Positions 1-9,354 are shown, numbered from the stretch's first letter. The stretch: DNA of 64,000 bases from Bacteroidota bacterium (GCA_027483445.1 JAIXUS010000005.1:62001-126000), one strand, 5' to 3'. The notes: generated from the letters alone by a model not told the origin. Numbers and translations are program-made.

Positions 1-188
1 ATGTGCATTTCGGAAGGCCACTCTCCTGCAAATTCATAGCCCGGCACAGTCTCCTTTACCTGTTGACTTTCAATAAATTGAATGGTTTTGAAGATCAGGC
101 TTGTTAAGGAGTCTGCGTTTGGAAGCGCTTGCGCCATCAGCCCGTAGGGCAAGCCAAAAAGCAGCACTAAAACAAACCGTTGAATCAT
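1..188 (-). CDS. Partial secreted protein of unknown function (N-terminal part only)
   Basis: The reverse strand opens with ATG at 188 and stays open to the window edge, giving 62 residues. Residues 1-20 form a signal peptide: a short basic start (MIQRF), a hydrophobic core (VLVLLFGLPYGL), and MAQA at the likely cleavage site. The visible mature part (ADSLTSLIFKTIQFIES...) does not match a family I know. It lies 20 bp downstream of rodA in the same direction, so it is probably the next gene of the mre/rod operon. It is exported, but a role in wall growth is only a guess from position. Confidence 0.6.
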   Translation of the reverse strand, partial: MIQRFVLVLLFGLPYGLMAQALPNADSLTSLIFKTIQFIESQQVKETVPGYEFAGEWPSEMH

Positions 189-208
189 ACTCCACAAAAG
201 TAGAGCAC

Positions 209-1477
209 TTAGCGCAAAATCTGGAATCTGTAGGCATCAAGCCGTACGAAGATGAACAACAGGATAGTAAACGACCAGAGCGACGAACCTCCGTAGCTGA
301 AGAAGGGTAGGGGAATACCTACTACCGGGGCCAGGCCGATGGTCATTCCGATGTTGATGGCCAAATGAAAGAAAATGATGCTGGCCAAACCGTAGCCATA
401 AATTCGTGAGAACGTAGAGCGTTGTCGTTCAGCGAGATAAATAATTCTCAGTAACATTACAACGAAAAGGCCGATGACCACAATGCTTCCGGCGAATCCC
501 CATTCTTCGCCCACGGTGCAAAAGATAAAGTCGGTGCTTTGTTCGGGCACGTAGTTGTATTTGGTTTGCGTACCATTGAGGTAGCCTTTGCCGATGAGCC
601 CGCCGGAGCCGATGGCGATAAGCGATTGGTTAACGTTATAGCCTGCGCCTTTGGGGTCGATTTCTTTGCGCAACAGAACGTTGATCCGCTTTTTCTGGTG
701 AGCCTCCAGCACATTGTTAAAGGCATAGTCGACCGAATAAATGAAGGTGATAGCTGCCACAAGAACACCTCCAACAATGAGTAAGTTGCGGGCTTTGAAA
801 CGAATAAATACAAAGCTCAGCGCTCCGATAGCCGCTAAGATGAGGGTTAGAACCAGTTCATCAACCAGTAGAGCCAAAACAAACAAAAGCGCCAATCCTA
901 CGCCGGCCACCAAAATGCCTCCGCTTAATCCTTCTCGGTACATGACCAATACAAACGAAGCGTAAACAAGAGCCGAACCGGTTTCTTTTTGAGCAATGAT
1001 GATGAGTGCAGGTACTGCAAACAATGCAGCGGCAATCAGCTTGGTGCTGAGTTTCTCAATTTTAATGTTGATGTTGCTCAGGTATTTCGCCAAGGCTAGA
1101 TTGGTGGCAAACTTGGCAAATTCGGCGGGCTGAACCCTGAAACTCCCAACTCCAATCCACGATTTGGAGCCTTTCACTTCCAAACCGGCAAAAATCACCA
1201 CAATGAGCACCAGCAGGAAGATTCCATACATCGGCCAGGCGAAATTGGGAAAAAACTCACCGTCGATGACCAAGATTACGAAGGCAATAAAGAAGGCTGT
1301 AATAATCCAGATAAGCTGTTTCCCATAGTCTTGCGAAGAGTCCAGAATATTCTTATACTCTTCGTTATACACCGCAGCATAAATATTCATCCAACCCATA
1401 AAAACCATCAACAGGTACATCAGAACCAGCACCCAGTCGATGTTTTGCAATACAGCTTCGTTGTTACGGTTGGCCAT
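209..1477 (-). CDS. rodA: Rod-shape SEDS peptidoglycan glycosyltransferase RodA
   Basis: A 422-residue, highly hydrophobic polytopic membrane protein of the SEDS (FtsW/RodA/SpoVE) family. It polymerises lipid II into glycan strands with its partner PBP2 during lateral wall growth. Family signatures are visible: RVQPAEFAKFATNLALAKYL near residue 115 and the C-terminal APVVGIPLPFFSYGGSSL. Length is a little above the E. coli protein (370), mainly through extra N-terminal sequence and a longer central part. The start lies 6 bp after the mrdA stop. Immediate linkage to mreBCD and mrdA separates it from the division paralogue FtsW. Confidence 0.95.
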   Translation of the reverse strand: MANRNNEAVLQNIDWVLVLMYLLMVFMGWMNIYAAVYNEEYKNILDSSQDYGKQLIWIITAFFIAFVILVIDGEFFPNFAWPMYGIFLLVLIVVIFAGLEVKGSKSWIGVGSFRVQPAEFAKFATNLALAKYLSNINIKIEKLSTKLIAAALFAVPALIIIAQKETGSALVYASFVLVMYREGLSGGILVAGVGLALLFVLALLVDELVLTLILAAIGALSFVFIRFKARNLLIVGGVLVAAITFIYSVDYAFNNVLEAHQKKRINVLLRKEIDPKGAGYNVNQSLIAIGSGGLIGKGYLNGTQTKYNYVPEQSTDFIFCTVGEEWGFAGSIVVIGLFVVMLLRIIYLAERQRSTFSRIYGYGLASIIFFHLAINIGMTIGLAPVVGIPLPFFSYGGSSLWSFTILLFIFVRLDAYRFQILR

Positions 1478-1483
1478 GCGTGT

Positions 1484-3328
1484 TTATTTTTTAGCAACCC
1501 AATCTTCTTTTTTCGGAAGTAGGTTGGCTTCAAGGATACGTTTTTCCATTTCGGGCCTTTTCACTTCGCGACGGAGGTATTTCTCAATCATCAAACTGGC
1601 AATCGGTGCAGCCCATGTGGCTCCGAAGCCGGCGTTTTCAACATAAACCGAAATGGCAATTTTAGGATTGTCCATCGGGGCGAAGGCAATGAAAATCGAG
1701 TGGTCTTTTCCATGCGGGTTTTGCGCCGTACCGGTTTTACCGCAAATGGATAGTGAGTCGAGCTGAGCAATACGGCCGGTACCGTTGGTTACCACGTTGC
1801 GCATGCCTTCAACCACCAGGTCGAAATACTCTCTTTTTATTTTTGTAAATCGCTTCTTAAGATACGTAGTATCTATAGTTCCTCCCTCGATTTGCTTGAT
1901 GATATGAGGTGGAAAATACCATCCTCTGTTGGCAATAACACTGCAGAAGTTGGCCATCTGTAAAGGAGTTACACCCATTTCGCCCTGTCCGATTGCCAGA
2001 GAAATAACCGTTATCGCATTCCACCTTCCGGCTCCGTGGTATTTGTCGTAATAATTCACCGTGGGCACATTTCCTTTGCTTTCCTGCGGTAAGTCGGTAG
2101 GGTATTTTGTGCCTAGTCCGAAGCTCATTACATGGTTTCGCCATACGTTAAATCCTATGGCTGCTTTGGGGTATTTTTGGATGACATTCTTGAATACATT
2201 ACAATAATAGGCATTGCAAGAGGTTGTAATAGAAAACTTGAGGTCAACCGGTGATGCGTGCGGGTGACAGCCCACCGTGAGTCCGCCGAAATGAAAGCCT
2301 CGTCCGCACCCGAATGTGGTGCTTGGCGTAATAACACCTTCTTCAAGACCAATCAGGGCATTGAGCAATTTGAAGGTCGAGCCTGGTGGATACTTGGCCA
2401 TGGTGGCTCTGTTATACAAAGGCTTGAGGGTATCGCGCACCATTTTCGGATAGTTCTGCTTCTTCAGTCGTCCAACGAGCAGGTTAGGGTCGTAGGTTGG
2501 CGACGAAACCATGGTGAGAATTTCGCCGCTCGATGGCTCAATGGCCACTATCGAGCCCACCTTGTTTTTCATCAATTGCTCGCCATATTCTTGTAAATCG
2601 GCGTCAATCGACGATATAAGGGTTTGTCCCAACACCGAAGCGGTATCGTACTTTCCGTTTTCAAAACTGCCTTTTTCACGGTTGTAAACGTCGACCATCA
2701 CGATTTTAACGCCTCGCTGCCCACGAAGCGGAATCTCATACGATTTCTCGATGCCACTCAGGCCCATATTGTCGCCCATGCGGTAATAGGGATTGGCCGC
2801 AATGATGTTTTCATCAACCTCACCCACGTAGCCTAATGCATGCGGAGCAATTCCTCTGGGATACTTGCGGAGCGTTCGGGCCTGAACAAAAAAGCCTGGA
2901 AACTTATACAGCTTCTCTTGCAATCGAGCGTAGGTCTCCAGCGAGATTTCGCCCTCAAAAATCTCCGGCCTGAATGAGCTGAATTTTTGCTTTTTCAACT
3001 TCACCAGACGCTCTCTGAATTGCTCAACTGTAATTTCAAGCACTTGGCATAAATCGGCGGTATCGATGGTTTTTACCCTTTTGGGGATGACCATAAGGTC
3101 GTATGCAGCCTCGTTATACACCAGAATTTTGTCGCCTTTTTTCCCGTAACGGTCATAAATAACTCCACGCTCCGGGTACTCAATTTTATGGCGCAAAGCG
3201 TTATCGTCGGCAGCAAGCTTATAACTGTCGTCGATCACCTGAATGTAAAAGAGGCGAAGTAAAAAAATGAGCGCCAGGCCAATGAAGATGGCGCTAATTA
3301 CATATTTGCGGTCTGAAAATAGATTCAT
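1484..3328 (-). CDS. mrdA: Penicillin-binding protein 2, elongasome DD-transpeptidase
   Basis: A 614-residue class B PBP that cross-links peptidoglycan with RodA in the periplasm. Residues 9-31 form the single N-terminal membrane anchor; a PBP dimerisation domain follows at about 50-215. The transpeptidase domain has all three active-site motifs: STFK at 317-320 with Ser317 the nucleophile, SCN at 370-372, and KTG at 531-533. Cys341, Cys354, His355, His357 and Cys371 cluster between the first two motifs; a zinc site has been described near this position in some PBP2 proteins, so metal binding is possible here. The start overlaps the mreD stop by 4 bp, implying translational coupling. Confidence 0.95.
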   Translation of the reverse strand: MNLFSDRKYVISAIFIGLALIFLLRLFYIQVIDDSYKLAADDNALRHKIEYPERGVIYDRYGKKGDKILVYNEAAYDLMVIPKRVKTIDTADLCQVLEITVEQFRERLVKLKKQKFSSFRPEIFEGEISLETYARLQEKLYKFPGFFVQARTLRKYPRGIAPHALGYVGEVDENIIAANPYYRMGDNMGLSGIEKSYEIPLRGQRGVKIVMVDVYNREKGSFENGKYDTASVLGQTLISSIDADLQEYGEQLMKNKVGSIVAIEPSSGEILTMVSSPTYDPNLLVGRLKKQNYPKMVRDTLKPLYNRATMAKYPPGSTFKLLNALIGLEEGVITPSTTFGCGRGFHFGGLTVGCHPHASPVDLKFSITTSCNAYYCNVFKNVIQKYPKAAIGFNVWRNHVMSFGLGTKYPTDLPQESKGNVPTVNYYDKYHGAGRWNAITVISLAIGQGEMGVTPLQMANFCSVIANRGWYFPPHIIKQIEGGTIDTTYLKKRFTKIKREYFDLVVEGMRNVVTNGTGRIAQLDSLSICGKTGTAQNPHGKDHSIFIAFAPMDNPKIAISVYVENAGFGATWAAPIASLMIEKYLRREVKRPEMEKRILEANLLPKKEDWVAKK

Positions 3329-3858
3329 GCTTCAAGCTCCCGGCTACGTTGCGTAAGAATCTGGCTGAAAACAATCAATAACATGGTGAAGATAGTGCTA
3401 CTCACTACACGGAGCAACAAATCGAAGAAATTCAGGAATGTGAAAGCCTCCAAGAGATACAACACAAGGTGGTGCAACAAGGTCATCAACGAAGTGTAAA
3501 CCAAAAAAGTACTTGCGCCCATACCTTGAACGCTCAAGCGAAGGGTGCTTTCGTAGCCTTCGCGGGGAGCGAGAAGATTTAAAAACCCAGGGCGCGTGAA
3601 CCCTAGCACCAAACAAGCCGATGCATGCATGCCAGCAGTTCCGGTAAACATGTCGATACTTAAACCCGTAATAAAGCTAAGTAGCAATAACAACAAACGA
3701 TTTATATTTACCGGTAACATGAGTAAAAACAAGATGTACAGGTACGCATTGAAATAGCCGTTTACCGGACCGCTGATTTCGATTTGATCTAGCACCAACA
3801 CCTGCACGAAAAGCAGAATGAAAAAGCGGAAAAACTGGATAATCAGCTCACTTAACAT
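3325..3858 (-). CDS. mreD: Rod shape-determining protein MreD
   Basis: A 177-residue integral membrane protein with about five hydrophobic segments (for example FFRFFILLFVQVLVL and LYILFLLMLPV). MreD links MreC to the PBP2-RodA synthase in the elongasome. Sequence conservation in this family is low, so the call rests on hydrophobicity, size and exact position between mreC and mrdA. It overlaps mreC by 11 bp and mrdA by 4 bp. Confidence 0.88.
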   Translation of the reverse strand: MLSELIIQFFRFFILLFVQVLVLDQIEISGPVNGYFNAYLYILFLLMLPVNINRLLLLLLSFITGLSIDMFTGTAGMHASACLVLGFTRPGFLNLLAPREGYESTLRLSVQGMGASTFLVYTSLMTLLHHLVLYLLEAFTFLNFFDLLLRVVSSTIFTMLLIVFSQILTQRSRELEA

Positions 3859-4681
3859 CTTCGGTATTGGTTTTGGCTTCGAGAGTGTCGCGCTCAGCTT
3901 TCATCAGATCGCGAATCACATACACATAAGAGAGATTTTGGAAATCGGTGGAGAACTTGATTTTCAAATCTTTAAAGCTAACACCTTTTTGGCCAACTTC
4001 ATACACTTGTCCAACCATTATGCCGGCCGGGTATTTTGAGTATGAAGTAGTAACTACGGTGTCGCCCTTAGAAACAGGGGCATGGCTGGGTATATCGTTC
4101 AACACTCCGATTTGTGGCGAACCACCCAACCACATGGCAGAGCCGAAGTAGTTGTTTTTTGTGAATTTGGCCGAAATGCGGGTATTGCTGTTGAGCGCCG
4201 ACATTACAGTACTAAAGTGTGGCGATACATCTTTTACAACTCCAACCACCCCATTCGATGAAATAACCGGCATATCGGGCTTGATGCCCTTAAGACTGCC
4301 TGCATCTAAGGTGAGGTAATTGTTGACTTTGCTCACACTGTTGTTAATGACTCTTGCTGTTATGTATTCGTATTGCTGCTTGTAAACAGTATCGTTAACA
4401 GCCGTTTTGAGGATACTCATCCGGTAAAATGAGCTGCTATCGCCCGCCCTTAACCGTGCATTTTCTTCCGCCAGCAAGCGATTGGTCATGCCCAACTTTA
4501 GATAATCAGACACTTCACTGTAGGCCACATATATTCTACCAACTACTTCGTTCGAAGTAGAAACCACGGCCTCACGCTGATAGCTGTTGTTGTTGATCAG
4601 CAGGTACAGCGAAAATCCCTGCAACAGCAAAAAGACGATGAATACGTTGTACTTTCTGATGATGAGGAAGAAATTCCGCAT
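3848..4681 (-). CDS. mreC: Rod shape-determining protein MreC
   Basis: A 277-residue bitopic protein. Residues 10-30 form the membrane anchor (YNVFIVFLLLQGFSLYLLI), a coiled coil follows at about 55-80 (LAEENARLRAG), and a periplasmic beta-domain carries the family-like GVVGVVKDVSPHFSTVMSAL and PAGIMVGQVYEV. MreC forms periplasmic filaments that activate PBP2. It lies 24 bp after mreB and overlaps mreD by 11 bp. Confidence 0.93.
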   Translation of the reverse strand: MRNFFLIIRKYNVFIVFLLLQGFSLYLLINNNSYQREAVVSTSNEVVGRIYVAYSEVSDYLKLGMTNRLLAEENARLRAGDSSSFYRMSILKTAVNDTVYKQQYEYITARVINNSVSKVNNYLTLDAGSLKGIKPDMPVISSNGVVGVVKDVSPHFSTVMSALNSNTRISAKFTKNNYFGSAMWLGGSPQIGVLNDIPSHAPVSKGDTVVTTSYSKYPAGIMVGQVYEVGQKGVSFKDLKIKFSTDFQNLSYVYVIRDLMKAERDTLEAKTNTEDVK

Positions 4682-4705
4682 ACGGCCAGGCGCTTAAACT
4701 CCCAA

Positions 4706-5728
4706 TTAACGAATGAGGAACTTAAACTTGTCGCGGTTTTTCAGTGCAATACCGGTACCTCGTGCCACAGCACGAAGCGGGTCTTCTGCAATGTAAACAG
4801 GCAGCTTAGTTCTGGCAGAAATACGCTTATCCAGTCCGCGCAACATAGAACCACCACCGGCAAGGTAAATTCCGGTGCGGTAAATATCGGCCGAAAGCTC
4901 AGGGGGCGTCATTTCAAGCGCATTCAAAATCGCCGTTTCGATTTTCGCAATCGACTTATCGAGGCAATGTGCAATTTCCTGATACGAAACCATGATTTCT
5001 TTCGGAATACCAGTCATCATATCGCGACCATGCACAGCGAAGTCGGGTGGGGGATTATCAATCTCCGTTAATGCAGCACCCACTTCAATTTTAATGCGCT
5101 CAGCTGTCCGTTCGCCAATGTGAATGTTGTGCTGGCGACGCATGTAATCTTCAATGTCGGCCGTAAAGTCATCACCCGCCACCCGAATGCTCTTATCGCA
5201 AACAATACCACCAAGGGCAATTACGGCAATTTCTGATGTACCGCCTCCAATGTCGATAATCATATTCCCCATTGGCTCCTCTACGTCGATTCCAATACCA
5301 ATTGCCGCAGCCATTGGCTCATGAATCAGATACACCTCTTTGGCTCCGGCATGCTCGGCAGAATCGCGAACGGCGCGCTTCTCCACTTCTGTAATTCCCG
5401 AAGGAATGCAGATAACCATGACCAACGAAGGAGAGAAAATTTTTCTGCCCGGATTGATCATTTTGATCATTCCACGAATCATGTGCTCTGCCGCGTTAAA
5501 GTCGGCAATTACGCCATCTTTGAGTGGACGTACAGTCTTGATGTTTTCGTGGGTCTTACCGTGCATTTGTTGAGCCTGCTTTCCAACCGCAATCACCTTG
5601 CCTGTTGAGCGCTCTATGGCCACTATGGATGGCTCATCTACCACCACTTTGTCGTTGTGGATAATGATGGTATTGGCCGTTCCAAGGTCGATGGCTATTT
5701 CCTGTGTAAAAAAGTTGAACAAACCCAT
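4706..5728 (-). CDS. mreB: Actin-like rod-shape protein MreB
   Basis: A 340-residue bacterial actin. Nucleotide-binding motifs are present: phosphate 1 (IDLGTANTII, residues 13-22), phosphate 2 (IIDIGGGTSEIAVIALGG, about 158-175) and the adenosine region (LAGGGSMLRGLDKRI, near 289-303). MreB filaments under the inner membrane direct elongasome movement. The start is 24 bp after the purH stop. The purH-mreB junction is common in Bacteroidota and suggests joint transcription. Confidence 0.97.
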   Translation of the reverse strand: MGLFNFFTQEIAIDLGTANTIIIHNDKVVVDEPSIVAIERSTGKVIAVGKQAQQMHGKTHENIKTVRPLKDGVIADFNAAEHMIRGMIKMINPGRKIFSPSLVMVICIPSGITEVEKRAVRDSAEHAGAKEVYLIHEPMAAAIGIGIDVEEPMGNMIIDIGGGTSEIAVIALGGIVCDKSIRVAGDDFTADIEDYMRRQHNIHIGERTAERIKIEVGAALTEIDNPPPDFAVHGRDMMTGIPKEIMVSYQEIAHCLDKSIAKIETAILNALEMTPPELSADIYRTGIYLAGGGSMLRGLDKRISARTKLPVYIAEDPLRAVARGTGIALKNRDKFKFLIR

Positions 5729-5752
5729 GGGTTGTGAATCCTCTGTTTAGTG

Positions 5753-7246
5753 TTAGTGTTTAAAGTGTCTTCGGCCTGTTGTTACCATCGCAATGCCCAG
5801 TAAATCGGCCTTTTCAATTACTTCCTGATCGCGAACTGAACCGCCCGGCTGTACAATGGCAGCAATGCGGTGTTCCGCAGCAATTTCTATGTTGTCGGCA
5901 AAGGGGAAAAATGCGTCCGATGCCATCACCGAATCCTCAACCGTAAAGCCCATACTGGTGGCTTTTGCTATGGATTGGCGCAGCGCATCAACCCTCGATG
6001 TTTGCCCGGTGCCACTGCCAATAAGCTGTTGGTTCTTCACCAAAGTGATTGCATTCGATTTCGTATGCTTAACCAACACCGCGGCAAACTCCAGGTCGGC
6101 AAGATGATGTGCCTCAACCGTTTTTTGCGTCACTGTACGAAAAACATTTCGCTGTTCGGTCGCAAGATCAAATTCCTGCTCCAAAACCCCGTTCAGCACG
6201 CTCCTTAGTTCTTTTGTTGGACGTAAAAAAGGCTTTTGAACGAGAATTATGCGGTTTTTCTTGCTTTGCAATAGGCTCAGGGCTTCCTGACTATAACCCG
6301 GGGCAATAATCACTTCAAAGAACAACGCATCTACTTCGCGCGCTGTTTCTTCGTTGAGCGGGGTGTTGAAAATGAAAATTCCTCCAAAGGCCGAGGTTGG
6401 ATCGCCCTCCAGGGCTTTTCTCCAGGCTTGCAGTTGTATCGCATCTACAGCAGCACCGCAGGCGTTATTATGCTTGATGATGGCACAGCCCGGTCCGGGG
6501 AAATCGCCAATCAAACGAATTGCCGCATCAATGTCGAGTAAATTATTGTAAGAGAGTGCCTTCCCGTGCAGTTGCTCGATGGCTTCTTCCAATGCCCCAC
6601 GGAAAGCCGCCTGCTGATGCGGGTTTTCTCCGTAGCGCAAAACCTTTTCTCCTTCACCGGAAAACCACGACGCTATTGCTCGGTCATATTCCGCTGTTAG
6701 GGCAAAAGCCTTCGCAGCCGCTTGTTTCCGTTGGTCGAATGTTGTGGCACATGCTTGCTCGGAGAGAAGATTCTCCAACCAGCTGTATTGGCTTCGTGAG
6801 GATACGATTAGAACGTCGTTGAAGTTTTTGGCCGCTGCGCGGATGAGACTAACACCTCCGATATCAATCTTTTCGATGATTTCAGCCTCAGTAGCGCCCG
6901 AAGCCAGCGTTTCGGTAAAAGGATACAAATCCACCATTACCAGGTCAATCTCGGGAATCGCGTATTGCTCAAGCTGAGCGATGTCGGATTCCTCATTTCT
7001 GCGACTTAAAATACCGCCGAAAACCTTCGGATGGAGTGTTTTAACTCTTCCACCCAAAATCGAAGGGTAGTCGGTTAACTCCTCAACAGCCTCAACTTTT
7101 AATCCCAAGGACTCAAGGAAATCCCGAGTGCCTCCTGTGGAATACAAGATTACGCCCCGATCAGCAAGCTGTCGGGCAATTGGAGCCAGTCCGTCTTTGT
7201 AAAATACCGAAATTAGCGCGCGTTTGATGGGTTTATTACCTGACAT
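5753..7246 (-). CDS. purH: Bifunctional AICAR formyltransferase / IMP cyclohydrolase
   Basis: Catalyses the last two steps of IMP synthesis in the cytoplasm. The N-terminal methylglyoxal-synthase-like cyclohydrolase domain begins with KRALISVFYKDGLAPIA and holds the phosphate-binding YSTGGTRDFLESLG. The C-terminal formyltransferase half has RYGENPHQQAAF and the catalytic KHNNACGAA. I place the start at 7246 (MSGNKPIKRALIS, 497 aa). The reading frame continues upstream to 7351, but that extension is Cys-rich and unlike PurH, and a TAAGTTTG promoter element lies at 7264-7271, inside it. The ATG is directly preceded by AAAGGG. Confidence 0.95.
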   Translation of the reverse strand: MSGNKPIKRALISVFYKDGLAPIARQLADRGVILYSTGGTRDFLESLGLKVEAVEELTDYPSILGGRVKTLHPKVFGGILSRRNEESDIAQLEQYAIPEIDLVMVDLYPFTETLASGATEAEIIEKIDIGGVSLIRAAAKNFNDVLIVSSRSQYSWLENLLSEQACATTFDQRKQAAAKAFALTAEYDRAIASWFSGEGEKVLRYGENPHQQAAFRGALEEAIEQLHGKALSYNNLLDIDAAIRLIGDFPGPGCAIIKHNNACGAAVDAIQLQAWRKALEGDPTSAFGGIFIFNTPLNEETAREVDALFFEVIIAPGYSQEALSLLQSKKNRIILVQKPFLRPTKELRSVLNGVLEQEFDLATEQRNVFRTVTQKTVEAHHLADLEFAAVLVKHTKSNAITLVKNQQLIGSGTGQTSRVDALRQSIAKATSMGFTVEDSVMASDAFFPFADNIEIAAEHRIAAIVQPGGSVRDQEVIEKADLLGIAMVTTGRRHFKH

Positions 7247-7263
7247 CCCTTTCAAATGTGCTG

Positions 7264-7271
7264 CAAACTTA
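7264..7271 (-). promoter_or_regulatory. Candidate -7 promoter element of purH-mre operon
   Basis: Reads TAAGTTTG on the reverse strand, matching the Bacteroidota -7 consensus TAnnTTTG. The predicted transcript start would lie about 11 nt before the purH ATG at 7246. No TTTG lies at normal spacing; the nearest is about 26 bp upstream, so support is partial. Confidence 0.4.
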
Positions 7272-7450
7272 ATCAAACTACCACTACAGGCGCATGCCAA
7301 AACGGCAATTAAGCCCACAGGCTGGAAAAAATTTATGCACACCTTGTTCATAGCGGTTACACCTGCTGTGAATCCTGTGTAAATTCAGCATAATCATAAT
7401 GTTGTCAGATTGCTTTCAAAAGCTTAATTATGCCTTTTGGATGACAGTTT

Positions 7451-8728
7451 ATGCAAAACCGACGCACTTTCCTACATCGCCTTAGTTTGGGCGGGTTTAG
7501 CCTCCCTTTTTTAGAAAGCTGGAATTCGGCTTCCTCCAAAAGCTGGGAGACGTTTATCCGCTCAGAATGTTCTGAATCAGAGTATTGGCAACGCATCCGT
7601 TTAGAGTATTCAGTGTCGGCAAACATCATCAACTTAAACAATGGCGGTGTTAGTCCTCAGCCTAAGCTGGTTCAGGAAACCTTCGAGCACTACAATCGAA
7701 TGAGCAACGAAGGGCCATCCTACTACATGTGGCGCATTCTCGATCTAGGGCGTGAAGCACTCCGTTCGGCATTAGCGGCATTAGCCGGAACTAAAGCTTC
7801 GGAGCTTGCTCTCAATCGAAATGCAACAGAAGGACTGGTTACCGTAATCATGGGCATACCGCTTCAAAAAGGCGATGAGGTGGTACTAAGTCGTTGGGAT
7901 TACCCCAATATGATCAATGCTTGGAAATGGCGCGAAAAGCGCGATGGCATCAAGCTGGTTTGGGTTGAGCACCCTTCTGTAAGCGAAAACGAACAAGAAC
8001 TCACCAATCGCTATGTTGCTCTGTTTGGTCAGAAAACCAAAGTGGTACACATCACTCATCTTGTTAACTGGAACGGACAGGTAATTCCGGTTAAATCAAT
8101 TGCCGATAAAGCCCGGGAGAAGGGTATTCTATCCATTGCAGACTGTGCGCATTCTTTTGCCCACCTGGTGTTTAACGTGCCCGATTTAGGTGCTGATTTC
8201 ATGGGCACAAGTCTGCATAAATGGTTGTGCGCTCCTTTTGGATCGGGATTGCTGTACGTCAAATCTGAGCAAATCGCTTCATTGCCTCCCTTGTTTCCCG
8301 GAGAAAAACCAGAGTCCGACGATATTCGTAAGTTTGAAACACTCGGAACACGCTCTTTTCCAACAGAACTGGCCGTTGGGCGTGCCATCGACTTTCACGA
8401 ATCCATTGGAAGTCAACGCAAATTCGACCGACTTCTTCAACTGAAGAATTACTGGACCAATCAGGCTGCCCAAATCAAGGGCGTGAAAATCCATACCCCT
8501 CAATCTTCGGCCTGGAGTGGCGCAATAGCGCTGTTTAGCGTCGAAGGTTGGAAGCCTTCTGAAATCGAATCTGAGCTCTTCAAGAAATGGGGAATCCACA
8601 GTGTGGCTATTGATTGGGAAAATATCCACGGTGTTCGTATCACTCCTCACATTTACACACTTGAATCTGATCTAGACCGTCTGCTGGAAGGGATTCGTTC
8701 AATTGCAGGCTCTACTCCTCCGCGTTAA
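7451..8728 (+). CDS. Tat-exported class V aminotransferase (PLP-dependent)
   Basis: A 425-residue PLP enzyme of the cysteine desulfurase / isopenicillin-N epimerase-like branch. The N-terminus NRRTFLHRLSLGGFSLPF is a twin-arginine signal, implying export after folding with cofactor. Catalytic features: the aspartate of DCAHSFAH (231-238) that contacts the pyridine nitrogen, and Lys257 in GTSLHKWLCAPFG, the expected Schiff-base lysine. LNNGGVSPQP near residue 62 is typical of the subgroup. The substrate cannot be told from sequence. It stands alone, with a repeat-rich gap downstream. Confidence 0.85.
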   Translation: MQNRRTFLHRLSLGGFSLPFLESWNSASSKSWETFIRSECSESEYWQRIRLEYSVSANIINLNNGGVSPQPKLVQETFEHYNRMSNEGPSYYMWRILDLGREALRSALAALAGTKASELALNRNATEGLVTVIMGIPLQKGDEVVLSRWDYPNMINAWKWREKRDGIKLVWVEHPSVSENEQELTNRYVALFGQKTKVVHITHLVNWNGQVIPVKSIADKAREKGILSIADCAHSFAHLVFNVPDLGADFMGTSLHKWLCAPFGSGLLYVKSEQIASLPPLFPGEKPESDDIRKFETLGTRSFPTELAVGRAIDFHESIGSQRKFDRLLQLKNYWTNQAAQIKGVKIHTPQSSAWSGAIALFSVEGWKPSEIESELFKKWGIHSVAIDWENIHGVRITPHIYTLESDLDRLLEGIRSIAGSTPPR

Positions 8729-8873
8729 TCGGCGGTAATCAATGTTAAATTGTACGGCACAAATGCCCTTTGCTTCTCTGTACTTTGTCTTTTTTACTTG
8801 AAAGTACTAATAAACGAGTCGGTCGTTGATAATTTTCAAGATTCAATTAGTGCATCGCATAGTAAAACACAAC

Positions 8874-8931
8874 GTGGGTGGTCGATTTACCCAAGCCTTG
8901 ATTTTTTGTTTCTTTTTCATCAAGGAAAAAG
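8874..8931 (+). repeat. 58-bp direct repeat R2, copy 1
   Basis: Identical over all 58 bases to 9167-9224. It begins GTGGGTGGTCGATTTACCC and contains CCTTGAT and ATCAAGG as inverted arms around a T-rich loop, so the RNA could fold into a hairpin. Copy 1 is followed by AAAAAAGACC and copy 2 by ACC, so flanking similarity fades at once. Confidence 0.85.
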
Positions 8932-9010
8932 AAAAAAGACCGATTGAGGTTTATGCCGTTCAGGTGAATGCAGATTGAAAACGAAAATCCAAATCCACCG
9001 GCATTCAAAA

Positions 9011-9078
9011 GCTTCAAGACGATCATGCTAGCGGCGGCCTGGGGTGAATCGACCGGGCACCCACCAGGCCCTTGAAGC
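9011..9078. repeat. Long interrupted stem-loop between the R2 copies
   Basis: GCTTCAAG (9011-9018) and GGCCTGG (9036-9042) pair with the continuous arm CCAGGCCCTTGAAGC (9064-9078), giving a 15-bp stem with a 17-nt bulge on one side. The apical part includes GGTG and CACC. It looks like a REP-type palindromic unit or a structured RNA; no coding potential. Confidence 0.6.
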
Positions 9079-9166
9079 GTAAGTGGCGCAAACTGTTCGA
9101 GTTCCGGAAATAAACATCCTTTACCGCTACGGAATGAGTTTTTGTGCCGCAGCGAAAAGGGGCAAA

Positions 9167-9224
9167 GTGGGTGGTCGATTTACCCAAGCCTTGATTTTTT
9201 GTTTCTTTTTCATCAAGGAAAAAG
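9167..9224 (+). repeat. 58-bp direct repeat R2, copy 2
   Basis: Perfect second copy of 8874-8931, in the same orientation, 235 bp downstream of the first copy's end. It ends directly before a terminator-like segment (GCTCCGCACGGGCGT followed by TTTTTT). Confidence 0.85.
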
Positions 9225-9354
9225 ACCACGCTCCGCACGGGCGTCTTTTTTCATTGCTGCTTTAGAATGAGCAGATTACCTTCGGTGATCTTGTGGCTCC
9301 CTTGTGGAATTGCACACCAAAAAAGCCTCCCGCGCTACGCACGGGCGTTTTTTT

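Noticed and set aside
7247-7351. Longer PurH with an N-terminal extension
   Set aside because: The extension is unlike the family and contains the candidate promoter element.
9023-9265. Short frames on both strands with FFFIKEK-like peptides
   Set aside because: They translate the 58-bp repeat and the stem-loop; no independent evidence of coding.
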